A DNA stretch of 7,564 bases, taken from NCBI GenBank assembly GCA_036524155.1, contig DATDCV010000058.1, positions 1-7,564 of the forward strand. Reading direction: 5' to 3'. The notes under the pieces were generated by a model, which ran no database searches, was not told where the DNA came from, and worked only from the letters and a program-made list of their open reading frames with translations. This DNA is from DATDCV01 sp036524155. Lineage in GTDB: Bacteria > Verrucomicrobiota > Verrucomicrobiia > Limisphaerales > UBA8199. How positions within the stretch are numbered: position 1 is the first letter of the stretch; each line of letters begins with the position of its first letter. Below, piece by piece: positions 1 to 6,158 of this stretch. A program made the translations under genes and the position numbers.

Positions 1-1
1 A

Positions 2-67
2 AGGACCATCGCTACCGTATTTCTCGTGATATTGCCGCTGGTATGCATTAGGACAATGATAGTATAG
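2..67 (+). CDS. Possible C-terminal tail of an upstream membrane protein (ActC candidate), 5' partial
   Basis: The frame is open from the window edge to a TAG at 65-67 and encodes about 21 residues. They are mostly hydrophobic, with an L-P-L-V-C-I stretch near the end. The NrfD-like quinol-binding subunit ActC normally precedes actD, and ActC proteins usually end in a membrane helix followed by an L-P-x-V-x-I-like stretch, so an ActC tail is the natural guess. It rests on 21 residues and on position only. The same frame continues after the TAG into the actD frame, which is unusual. No other frame in this stretch looks better. Confidence 0.3.
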   Translation, partial: RTIATVFLVILPLVCIRTMIV

Positions 68-85
68 ATTTTCAAAAAAAACAAG

Positions 86-592
86 GTGAAAACTTTTTTT
101 TCTGCGAAGGAGATCCGCGGGAAGCAAACGGGGAAAATCAAGACGGAGAAAAAGAAAAAGTCAGCGGGAGAGCGTCAGTTGCACGGCATGGACCGCGCGA
201 TGGGCCTGCGGAATTCAAAAGTCGGGTGGTTTGCATTTCTGGGCGGCGTCAGCGGCTATACCGTCGGCATGCTGATGATCTGGTTCATGAACGCGCTCGA
301 CTACCCGATTGTGATTGGCGGCAAGCCGATGTTTAGTCCGTTTTCGGCGTTCCCGCCCTCTTACGAGCTGACGATTCTGTTCGGCGCTTTCGGGTCGCTC
401 TTCGGCATGCTGTTTCTGAACCGCCTGCCGCGTCTGCACCATCCGTTGCTTAAGAATAAACGCTTCTCACTCGTCACCCACGACCGCTTCTTCGTCGTGG
501 TCGAGTGCGACGACCCGAAATACTCGGAAATCGAAACCCGCAGGCTGCTTGAGGAAGCCGGCAGCCGGCACATCGAGGTAGTGGAAGAATAA
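86..592 (+). CDS. actD: Alternative Complex III subunit ActD (DUF3341), N-terminal domain missing
   Basis: ActD is a small membrane subunit of the quinol:cytochrome c oxidoreductase Alternative Complex III. Two transmembrane helices are visible, at about residues 46-69 and 94-113. Between them is the family-like D-Y-P-I-V-I-G-G-K-P segment. After the second helix come N-R-L-P-R-L-H-H-P-L and then a soluble tail with T-H-D-R-F-F (131-136), all typical of ActD. Family members normally begin with a compact domain of 35-40 residues (Y-G-x-x-A-E-F-like opening, ending P-F-P-V-H-G). Here that stretch is replaced by a lysine-rich, low-complexity leader (residues 1-33), and neither other forward frame encodes the missing part. 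The GTG at 86 has no properly spaced ribosome binding site; the ATG at 188 (residue 35) is an alternative start. Its stop overlaps the actE start by one base. Function is secure, the start is not. Confidence 0.85.
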   Translation: MKTFFSAKEIRGKQTGKIKTEKKKKSAGERQLHGMDRAMGLRNSKVGWFAFLGGVSGYTVGMLMIWFMNALDYPIVIGGKPMFSPFSAFPPSYELTILFGAFGSLFGMLFLNRLPRLHHPLLKNKRFSLVTHDRFFVVVECDDPKYSEIETRRLLEEAGSRHIEVVEE

Positions 593-1239
593 TGCGCTAC
601 TTCCTTGCGATTTTCGCGCTGAGCATCCTGACCGTGGTGGGTATCTTCGGCTTCCGCGGAACCCGCTTCCGCAAGCCGCCGCTTTACATTTTTCCGGATA
701 TGGAGTGGCAGTTGAAATTGCGGCCGCAAAAGCCGAATGGTTTCTTCGCCAACGGCATCAGCTCGCAAGAACCGGTGGCGGGGACGATCCCCCGCAGCGT
801 CCCGATCGCGACCGCGGCCGGGCCCGTTTACCCGTATGAGGACGCGGCGGTCAACACGGGGATGGAACCCGGCACGACGAATTTTGTCGCCACTAGCCCG
901 CTGGCGATCACGGGGGCCTTGCTCAAACGCGGCCAACAGCGGTTCACCATCAATTGCTCCCCGTGTCACGGGCAGTTGGGGGACGGCAACGGCATCACCA
1001 AGAAGATCGGGGCGATGCCTATTGTCGGGAACCTGCACGACCAGCGCATGGTTGAAATGGGCGACGGCGAGCTTTTCTACGTGATTACCAACGGCCGGAA
1101 TAACATGGGCGCCTACGGGCCGAACGTCACCGTCGAAGACCGCTGGGCCATTGTCGCCTATCTGCGGGCCCTACAGCTTAGCCGATTGGGGTCGCTGGAC
1201 GATGTGCCGCAGGAGTTGCGGGCGACTCTGAAAAGGTAG
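592..1239 (+). CDS. actE: Alternative Complex III monoheme cytochrome c subunit ActE
   Basis: ActE is the monoheme cytochrome c of Alternative Complex III and carries electrons on the outer face of the cytoplasmic membrane. The 215-residue product starts with a hydrophobic segment (about 3-21) that serves as export signal or anchor. Residues 51-69 match the conserved ActE element: F-F-A-N-G, then Q-E-P-V-A-G-T-I-P-R. The covalent heme site is C-S-P-C-H at 122-126, followed by G-Q-L-G-D-G-N-G. The likely distal ligand is Met172 in N-N-M-G-A-Y-G. The C-terminal helix (W-A-I-V-A-Y-L-R-A-L-Q, 185-195) closes the cytochrome fold. There is no cysteine before the heme motif, so no lipobox, although many ActE proteins are described as lipoproteins. 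The start overlaps the actD stop (TAATG), which suggests translational coupling. Confidence 0.92.
   Translation: MRYFLAIFALSILTVVGIFGFRGTRFRKPPLYIFPDMEWQLKLRPQKPNGFFANGISSQEPVAGTIPRSVPIATAAGPVYPYEDAAVNTGMEPGTTNFVATSPLAITGALLKRGQQRFTINCSPCHGQLGDGNGITKKIGAMPIVGNLHDQRMVEMGDGELFYVITNGRNNMGAYGPNVTVEDRWAIVAYLRALQLSRLGSLDDVPQELRATLKR
1231..1236 (+). promoter_or_regulatory. Ribosome binding site of actF
   Basis: AAAAGG lies five bases upstream of the ATG at 1242. It overlaps the final codons of actE and fixes the actF start two bases after the actE stop codon. Confidence 0.6.
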
Positions 1240-1241
1240 CT

Positions 1242-2543
1242 ATGGATTACCAAGCCTCAACCGCGCGATTGGGCCTTGAGAAGTGGCGCAACCTGCCGCG
1301 GTTGCTCATCGGCGGCGGGGCCGTGCTGGCGCTGCTGGGCTTCCTTTTCGCGCGGGAACACTTTGCGTATGCGTGGCTGCTCGCCTTCATGTTCTTCCTC
1401 AGCCTTTGCCTGGGAGCGCTGTTCCTGGTGATCGTGCATCACTTGTTCGATGCGGGATGGTCGGTGCCAATCCGCCGCTTCTGCGAGCACATCGCGTCGA
1501 TGCTGTTTCCCTGGATGGCTTTGCTGTTCATCCCGATCGCGCTGCTGAGCTCGACGAAGGTGACGGAGGTTTTGAAGATCAAGCCGATCTACTCCTGGGT
1601 GCTGGCCAGCCCGCAAGCCGACCACGCGCTCGCGGCCAAGCAACCGCTTTTCACCTCGACGATGTTTTACGTGGTGGCGGCGTTTTGTTTCGTGGTCTGG
1701 TGGGGGCTCTCGAACCGGCTGCGATACTGGTCGGTGACGCAGGACACGACGGGCGAGGCGCGGGCCACCTACCGGATGCGATTTTACTCGGCGATCGGCA
1801 TCTTTCTCTACGCGGTGACGCTCACGCTGGCGGCCATCATGTGGGTGAAGGCGCTGCAGTATCAGTGGTTCTCGACCATGTACGGGGTTTACTATTTCGC
1901 CGGCAGCGTCTGGATGGCTCTGGCCACCGCCTATGTGATCACTATGGTTCTTGATCGGCAGGGGGTGCTCACCGAAACGCTGCACGAGCATCAGTATTAT
2001 TTCCTCGGGTCATTGCTGCTCGCGTTCACTGTGTTCTACGCCTACATCCATTTTTCTCAGTATTTCATCATCTGGAACGGCAACATGCCGGAGGAAACCT
2101 TTTGGTACGTAGTGCGGGAAAAAGGCACGTGGTGGTATGTGGGCCTGGTGATCATTTTCGGCCATTTCTTCATCCCGTTTCTGGCGTTGTTGCGCATCGA
2201 TGTGAAGCACTATTTTTGGTTCATGGTGCCGCTCTGCGCCTGGGCCTGGCTGATGCACTGGGTCGATTTGTCGTTCAACATCATGCCGGTGCTGCATCCG
2301 AATGGTTTTCCTTTCGGCCTGCTCTGGGTGGACGTGGGCTGCTGGGCGTTTATGGCGGGTCTGCTGGCGACTGTATTCCTAGGGGAATTCGGGAAATACG
2401 CGCCTTACCCGCTCAAGGACCCGCGGCTGGTTGAAGCGATGGGTTTGTTCCACCCGGTGCCGACGCAGATTTCAGGTGGTGAACTCGGGCAGGCCGACGA
2501 AATGCGGGATGCGCCGCCCCAGTTCCGCGGGGGTGCAAAATGA
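1242..2543 (+). CDS. actF: Alternative Complex III membrane subunit ActF (NrfD-like)
   Basis: ActF is one of two NrfD-related polytopic subunits of Alternative Complex III (ActC is the other). In this family it forms part of the membrane core and a proposed proton path. The 433-residue product shows about ten hydrophobic segments, near 21-37, 43-66, 85-102, 140-155, 182-203, 214-235, 253-274, 296-318, 324-340 and 358-381. Family-like motifs are H-H-L-F-D-A-G-W-S-V-P-I-R-R (66-79), Q-W-F-S-T-M-Y-G-V-Y-Y-F-A-G (208-221), and I-I-W-N-G-N-M-P-E-E-T-F-W-Y (276-289), followed by H-F-F-I-P-F-L (308-314). The hydrophilic tail from about 385 is typical. It has a ribosome binding site in the end of actE. 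Its TGA overlaps the next ATG by four bases. Confidence 0.93.
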   Translation: MDYQASTARLGLEKWRNLPRLLIGGGAVLALLGFLFAREHFAYAWLLAFMFFLSLCLGALFLVIVHHLFDAGWSVPIRRFCEHIASMLFPWMALLFIPIALLSSTKVTEVLKIKPIYSWVLASPQADHALAAKQPLFTSTMFYVVAAFCFVVWWGLSNRLRYWSVTQDTTGEARATYRMRFYSAIGIFLYAVTLTLAAIMWVKALQYQWFSTMYGVYYFAGSVWMALATAYVITMVLDRQGVLTETLHEHQYYFLGSLLLAFTVFYAYIHFSQYFIIWNGNMPEETFWYVVREKGTWWYVGLVIIFGHFFIPFLALLRIDVKHYFWFMVPLCAWAWLMHWVDLSFNIMPVLHPNGFPFGLLWVDVGCWAFMAGLLATVFLGEFGKYAPYPLKDPRLVEAMGLFHPVPTQISGGELGQADEMRDAPPQFRGGAK

Positions 2544-2917
2544 ACACCGAACCTGTTCCTGGCCGTGCTCTGTGGGCCTATCTGGCTGGAATCCTGGGGG
2601 CGTTCCTGATCGTCGCCGGACTCGCGTGGGCGATCCACCGCTTCACGCAACCGGCGCCGCTGGGCGAGGACCGCGCGGTGGTGCGCGCCAAAGCGCTGGC
2701 GGAGCTTCGCGCCGTGGAGACCGAGGCGCTGCAGAACACGGGGTGGGTCGACCCGGTAAAGGGCATCGTCCGTTTGCGAATCGAAGATGCGATGAGGATA
2801 GTGGAGCGCGATTGGGGGGCCAATCCCGCCGCCGCACGCTCGAACCTGATATCACGGGTTCAGAAAGCCAACGTGTTACCCGCCAAGGCGCCTGAGAAAC
2901 CCAGCATCTTTGAATAG
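2540..2917 (+). CDS. Small single-span membrane protein of respiratory clusters, function unknown
   Basis: The product has 125 residues. One transmembrane helix (about 12-32) is followed by an outside, mostly helical domain rich in alanine, arginine and glutamate. The stretch G-W-V-D-P-V-K-G-I-V-R-L-R-I-E-D-A-M (68-85) resembles, from memory, the 'Y-G-W-x-D-x-x-x-G-x-V-R-I-P-I-x-x-A-M' signature of small anchored proteins found next to act, cytochrome oxidase and SCO-type genes. No heme or metal motif is present. The ATG overlaps the actF stop (ATGA), so it is probably co-translated with Alternative Complex III and may help assemble it or join it to the oxidase-like module downstream. The role is inferred from context only. 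Confidence 0.75.
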   Translation: MNTEPVPGRALWAYLAGILGAFLIVAGLAWAIHRFTQPAPLGEDRAVVRAKALAELRAVETEALQNTGWVDPVKGIVRLRIEDAMRIVERDWGANPAAARSNLISRVQKANVLPAKAPEKPSIFE

Positions 2918-2965
2918 CCGCTTGAACCCGGGATTTCGAATTTTCATTCCACTGTACCGCTCAGG

Positions 2966-4501
2966 ATGACGCAGGATCCTACAATCACAACTGGCGAGGC
3001 CGCACCCGTCGAGCCAAAGCCGCCGGCATCAATTCGGGACACCGATTTGTCCTGCCGCCTGCCGCTGCTGTTTCTGTTTGCGAACGCGGCGGTGTGGCTG
3101 CTGATTGGTTCGGTGTTTGCGTTGATTGCCTCGATTAAGTTCCACTCCCCTTACTTTCTGGCCGACACGGCGGGGTTGACCTACGGGCGGGTGCGGCCCG
3201 CATCGCTGGACGCGCTGGTTTACGGCTTTTGCCTCCAGGCGGGGGTTGCGGTTGCGATTTGGCTGCTAGCGCGCCTGGGACGGAGGACGTTGTTGGGCGG
3301 GTTGAGCCTGGTTGGCGGCAGCGTATTTTGGAACCTGGGCGTGACTGTCGGGTTCCTGGGAATTCTGGCCGGGGACAGCACGGGCTATGAACTATTCGAG
3401 ATGCCCGGCTATTCGGCCATGTTCTTGTTTCTAGGCTGGGTTCTGATGGCGATACCGGCGCTGGTCACGTTCCACTACCGGGTCGCGCGCCCGCTCTTCC
3501 CCTCCCAGTGGTTTATCGTGGCCGCGGTGTTTTGGTTCCCGTGGATTTTTTCAACCGCGTCGCTCTTGCTGCTGTTCTATCCCGTCCGGGGCGTCGCGCA
3601 GTCGGTCATCTCCTGGTGGTATGGCCAGAATCTGACTGAGGTCTGCCTGGGTATGCTGGGGCTGGGGACGGTGTTTTTCCTGGTGCCGACAGTGACGCGG
3701 CGGCCGTTGCACAGCCGGTACCTCGCACTGCTGGCTTTTGGGGTCCTCCTCCTGGTGACCGGTTGGGGCGGGATTCCGAACAGCGCCCCGGTGCCGGCCT
3801 GGATGCCGGCCCTAAGCCAGGTCAGCAACCTGCTTAACCTCATCCTGATCTTGTCTGTTGCGCTGAGTGTTTGGCGCACGCGATGGCCCGCAAAGCCAAC
3901 GACCGCAGCGGGCGCCGTGACGGGGAATGCGCCGGCGGACAGCGCTTCCTCCCGTGGCCTGCCGAATGACGGCACATGTCTTTCGTTCGGGATCTTCGCC
4001 ACCGCTTCTTTCTTGGTTGCCGGCCTCATGCGCAGTTTCGAAGCCTGGCTGAATCCAAACGAGTTGCTGCATTTCACCTGGTTTTCGACGGCTCGCACGG
4101 AACTGCAGGTATACGGTTTCTTTGCCGCGGCGATATTCGGAGCCGCGTATTATATGCTGCCGCGAATCACGGGGCTGGCTTTTTCGTGGCCGAGGCTCGC
4201 GCGCGCGCATTATTGGGTGGGTCTTGTTGGCCTGGTGTTGATTGTTTTGCCGTTCGCCGTTGGTGGCATCCTCCAGGCAATTCAGCTCGGAAATCCGGCT
4301 GTTCCTTTCATGAACACCGTACGGCTGTCGGCGCATTTCCTGCGCGTGAGCACCATCGGCGAATTGCTGTTGCTGGCGGGCCATGTGCTGTTTGCGGCGA
4401 ACATTGCCGGGTTGCTGCGTCAGCTATATCGGGCGCGCGTCGTGCCGGTGTACGAAGCGGCGACGGAAGATCTTTTTGAAGTCGCGGAGGGCAAGGCATG
4501 A
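2966..4501 (+). CDS. ccoN: CcoN-like (cbb3 oxidase subunit I family) protein lacking the heme and CuB histidines
   Basis: The 511-residue polytopic protein shows about 12 hydrophobic segments after a soluble leader of about 30 residues. Family landmarks are recognisable: Y-G-R-V-R-P (73-78), E-M-P-G-Y (145-149), W-W-Y-G-Q-N (217-222), and H-F-T-W (369-372) followed by I-F-G-A-A-Y-Y-M-L-P-R (390-400). In active CcoN these regions carry R-P-x-H, Y-G-H-N, P-H-H and G-H-V-H. Here the corresponding positions are Ser80 (low-spin heme b), Gln221 (CuB), P-N-S at 271-273 in place of the CuB His pair, Arg377 (heme b3) and Glu379 (low-spin heme b). All six canonical ligands therefore appear lost while the frame is intact, so oxygen or NO reduction is unlikely. 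A polar loop of about 30 residues (305-336) lies between two helices. The start follows a 48-base gap without a clear ribosome binding site. The stop overlaps the next start (ATGA). A structural or electron-transfer scaffold is an inference. Confidence 0.88.
   Translation: MTQDPTITTGEAAPVEPKPPASIRDTDLSCRLPLLFLFANAAVWLLIGSVFALIASIKFHSPYFLADTAGLTYGRVRPASLDALVYGFCLQAGVAVAIWLLARLGRRTLLGGLSLVGGSVFWNLGVTVGFLGILAGDSTGYELFEMPGYSAMFLFLGWVLMAIPALVTFHYRVARPLFPSQWFIVAAVFWFPWIFSTASLLLLFYPVRGVAQSVISWWYGQNLTEVCLGMLGLGTVFFLVPTVTRRPLHSRYLALLAFGVLLLVTGWGGIPNSAPVPAWMPALSQVSNLLNLILILSVALSVWRTRWPAKPTTAAGAVTGNAPADSASSRGLPNDGTCLSFGIFATASFLVAGLMRSFEAWLNPNELLHFTWFSTARTELQVYGFFAAAIFGAAYYMLPRITGLAFSWPRLARAHYWVGLVGLVLIVLPFAVGGILQAIQLGNPAVPFMNTVRLSAHFLRVSTIGELLLLAGHVLFAANIAGLLRQLYRARVVPVYEAATEDLFEVAEGKA
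4486..4490 (+). promoter_or_regulatory. Ribosome binding site of the ccoO-like gene
   Basis: GGAGG lies seven bases before the ATG at 4498, inside the end of the ccoN-like gene. It is the best Shine-Dalgarno match in the window. It fixes the overlapping ATGA start and shows that this junction is translated independently as well as coupled. Confidence 0.7.
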
Positions 4502-5439
4502 ATTACGGCCCGCTGATATTTCTTGCCGCGTTTTTTGCTTTGTCCGGCTCCTGGGTGGGTTTTGTGCTGACGCCTCAAATGCAGGTGGGACAACTCCAGC
4601 AAACGAACGTCGTGGTCAGCGGAGTGGCCTACCCGCTGGCGCGCCCCGGTTTGGCGCGTGAGGGTCTCGAGGTGTATCGCGCAAATGGCTGCGCGTATTG
4701 TCACAGCCAGGAAATCGTGCAAACCGGCACGATGCGCAATGTGGTTTTGAATGAGGCGGGGACGAACCAAGCCGCGGCGGTAGCCGCGCTGATGGAGGTC
4801 ACACCGGGAACCTCCGAGGGTCAGGCCAGGGAAGTATTGCGAGCGCTGCCCAAGACCATTCTGCAAGGGGTGACCAAAGAAGCTGCCGACGCCGTGACCA
4901 AGTCGTTAAGCACCGCGGGCGCGAAAGCGGAACCCTGGGTCGTTCCGGTTGGTCCGGATATTACCCGCGGCTGGGGCAAACGGCGAACGGTCGCCCAGGA
5001 CTTTTTGTTCGATTACCCCGTAATGCTGGGATCCCAGCGCGTTGGCCCCGACCTGGCGAATGTTGGCGAGCGCCTCCCGGACCCCAACTGGCATTTGCGC
5101 CATTTGTATGCTCCGCGCCTTGTCGAGCGGAAATCGAGCATGCCGCCTTATCGTTTCCTCTTCGAGAAACGCCGAATCGAAAAGCTCAGGTCCGCGGACG
5201 CGCTGGATTTGCCTGCCGAGTTCGCGTCCGGACCGGAGTTTGAGATCGTGCCAACGAGGGAGTCTCGAGCCCTGGTGGCTTACCTGCTGAGCCTGAGAGC
5301 GGACACCCCGTTGTTTGAAGCTCCATTTACTGTCGCCGGCCTGGCTGCTTCGGCCCCGGGCACGAATGCGGCCCCGACCACGCGCGGGGCGAGTACGAAC
5401 GCCGCCAACTCGCCGCCTACGAACACTCCTGCGAAATGA
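4498..5439 (+). CDS. ccoO: CcoO-like membrane-anchored monoheme cytochrome c with an inserted L7/L12-like domain
   Basis: CcoO is the monoheme cytochrome subunit of cbb3 oxidases, anchored by one N-terminal helix with its heme domain outside. The 313-residue product has the helix at about 4-24 and the heme motif G-C-A-Y-C-H-S-Q-E-I at 64-73. The CcoO core resumes with R-G-W-G-K-R-R (157-163), D-Y-P-V-M-L-G-S-Q-R-V-G-P-D-L-A-N-V-G (172-190) and W-H-L-R-H-L (198-203). Met215 in S-S-M-P-P-Y is the expected distal heme ligand. Between S-Q-E-I and the R-G-W-G-K-R segment, where canonical CcoO has only a few residues, are about 80 residues, most resembling the L7/L12 C-terminal domain. The tail (about 280-313) is Ala/Thr/Pro/Asn-rich and probably disordered. 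Both ends overlap neighbouring genes by ATGA, so it is co-expressed with the CcoN-like protein and the following cytochrome. Confidence 0.9.
   Translation: MNYGPLIFLAAFFALSGSWVGFVLTPQMQVGQLQQTNVVVSGVAYPLARPGLAREGLEVYRANGCAYCHSQEIVQTGTMRNVVLNEAGTNQAAAVAALMEVTPGTSEGQAREVLRALPKTILQGVTKEAADAVTKSLSTAGAKAEPWVVPVGPDITRGWGKRRTVAQDFLFDYPVMLGSQRVGPDLANVGERLPDPNWHLRHLYAPRLVERKSSMPPYRFLFEKRRIEKLRSADALDLPAEFASGPEFEIVPTRESRALVAYLLSLRADTPLFEAPFTVAGLAASAPGTNAAPTTRGASTNAANSPPTNTPAK
4735..4935 (+). other. L7/L12 C-terminal-domain-like insertion within the CcoO-like protein
   Basis: Residues 80-146 of the CcoO-like protein align with the C-terminal domain of ribosomal protein L7/L12 (remembered E. coli sequence), using a single one-residue gap. 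Matches include V-V-L-x-x-A-G-x-N (82-90), Ala93 and Ala97, A-R-E-V-L against A-K-D-L-V, a shared proline (118), Q-G-V-T-K (123-127) against E-G-V-S-K, and L-x-x-A-G-A-x-x-E (137-145). The segment carries no cysteine or heme motif. It begins about ten residues after the heme-binding histidine and ends just before the conserved CcoO core resumes. The homology is judged by eye. What an L7/L12-like fold does outside the cytoplasmic membrane is unknown; a protein-protein contact is the simplest guess. Confidence 0.65.
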
Positions 5440-6041
5440 GCGAGAGCGGCCATTCAATTCCGGTGACCGAAGCAGGTGACGAACTCCAGGCGGAGCGGCG
5501 TCCTGTGCCCGTCTGGCTCATTTTGTTCCTCTTCGTTCTGCTCTATTGGGGCATGGTGTGGTTTGACGAGCGTGGCGGCTGGTTCGCGCCGCAGGTCTAT
5601 GCGCCTTATCGGTCGCTCGTGGAAGTCGAAACGTATCAGCCCGCGACTGCCGTCTCCGCCAAAGATCGCGGGGCTCCCAAATTCGAGGTGAATTGCGCTC
5701 TTTGCCACAACAGTGACGGCACGGGCAAACCCGGGCAGGCGCCGCCCTTCGTCAAATCCGAGTGGGTGCTGGGTAGTCCGGCCCGGTTGATTCGTATCCC
5801 GTTGGCCGGCCTGAGCGGCCCCATCAAGGTCAACGGCCAGGAATACAACTTCGGCACTTCCATGGCCGCCATGGGGGTTGGTTTGTCAGACGAAGACCTC
5901 GCCGCAGTTCTCACCTACATACGCCAGAGCTGGGGTAACAACGCTTCCGAAATCACCCCGGAACAGGTCAAGGCCGTACGCGCTGAAGTCGGCGCCCGCA
6001 CCCAACCCTGGACAACGACCGAACTCGAGGCCCTGCCGTAG
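5436..6041 (+). CDS. Membrane-anchored monoheme cytochrome c (CcoP-position subunit)
   Basis: The 201-residue product has a cytoplasmic leader of about 24 residues, then one transmembrane helix (about 25-43) whose surroundings (R-R-P-V-P-V-W at 21-27, then L-Y-W) recall the CcoP anchor. The heme c domain has C-A-L-C-H at 87-91 and N-S-D-G-T-G-K-P-G after it. G-L-S-G-P-I-K-V-N-G-Q-E-Y-N (125-138) leads to Met143 or Met146 as distal ligand. L-T-Y-I-R-Q-S-W-G-N (159-168) is the closing helix seen in cytochromes that accompany oxidases and Alternative Complex III. There is one heme site, whereas true CcoP has two. The start overlaps the ccoO-like stop (ATGA) with no separate ribosome binding site, so translation is probably coupled. 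It likely passes electrons between the complex and a soluble carrier or a terminal oxidase. It is the last gene of the respiratory run. Confidence 0.88.
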   Translation: MSESGHSIPVTEAGDELQAERRPVPVWLILFLFVLLYWGMVWFDERGGWFAPQVYAPYRSLVEVETYQPATAVSAKDRGAPKFEVNCALCHNSDGTGKPGQAPPFVKSEWVLGSPARLIRIPLAGLSGPIKVNGQEYNFGTSMAAMGVGLSDEDLAAVLTYIRQSWGNNASEITPEQVKAVRAEVGARTQPWTTTELEALP

Positions 6042-6068
6042 CACCCGAACGGGCGCCTGGGGGAAGGG

Positions 6069-6089
6069 AAAGGCTAAAGGCTAAAGGCT
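6069..6089 (+). repeat. Three perfect tandem copies of AAAGGCT
   Basis: AAAGGCT occurs three times head to tail and is followed by the related GAAGG. It lies 28 bases after the last respiratory gene and just before a second heptamer array with the same period. Confidence 0.85.
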
Positions 6090-6098
6090 GAAGGAAAC

Positions 6099-6158
6099 CC
6101 GAAGGCCGAGGTCCGAACTCCGAAATCCGAAAGAAACCCGAAGTCCGAAGTCCGAACG
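6099..6158 (+). repeat. Degenerate heptamer array, consensus CCGAANN, eight units
   Basis: Units are CCGAAGG, CCGAGGT, CCGAACT, CCGAAAT, CCGAAAG, then a four-base interruption (AAAC), then CCGAAGT, CCGAAGT and CCGAACG. The CCGAA core is kept in seven of eight units (one has CCGAG), while positions six and seven vary. Heptamer tracts of this flavour recur between genes in some Verrucomicrobiota from memory, which supports the taxonomic guess. No coding role is apparent, since the period is not imposed by an open frame with a start. Confidence 0.85.

Noticed and set aside
361..1038. Long minus-strand open frame over actD and actE
   Set aside because: It is a shadow of GC-rich coding sequence. 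The plus-strand genes have clear family motifs, and the antisense product is arginine-rich without a recognisable domain.
2918..2965. Possible internal promoter before the ccoN-like gene
   Set aside because: TTGAAC at 2923-2928 has no acceptable -10 box at normal spacing in the 48-base gap.
6044..6053. Inverted repeat after the last cytochrome gene, as a possible terminator
   Set aside because: The stem is short, the loop is too small and no T-run follows.
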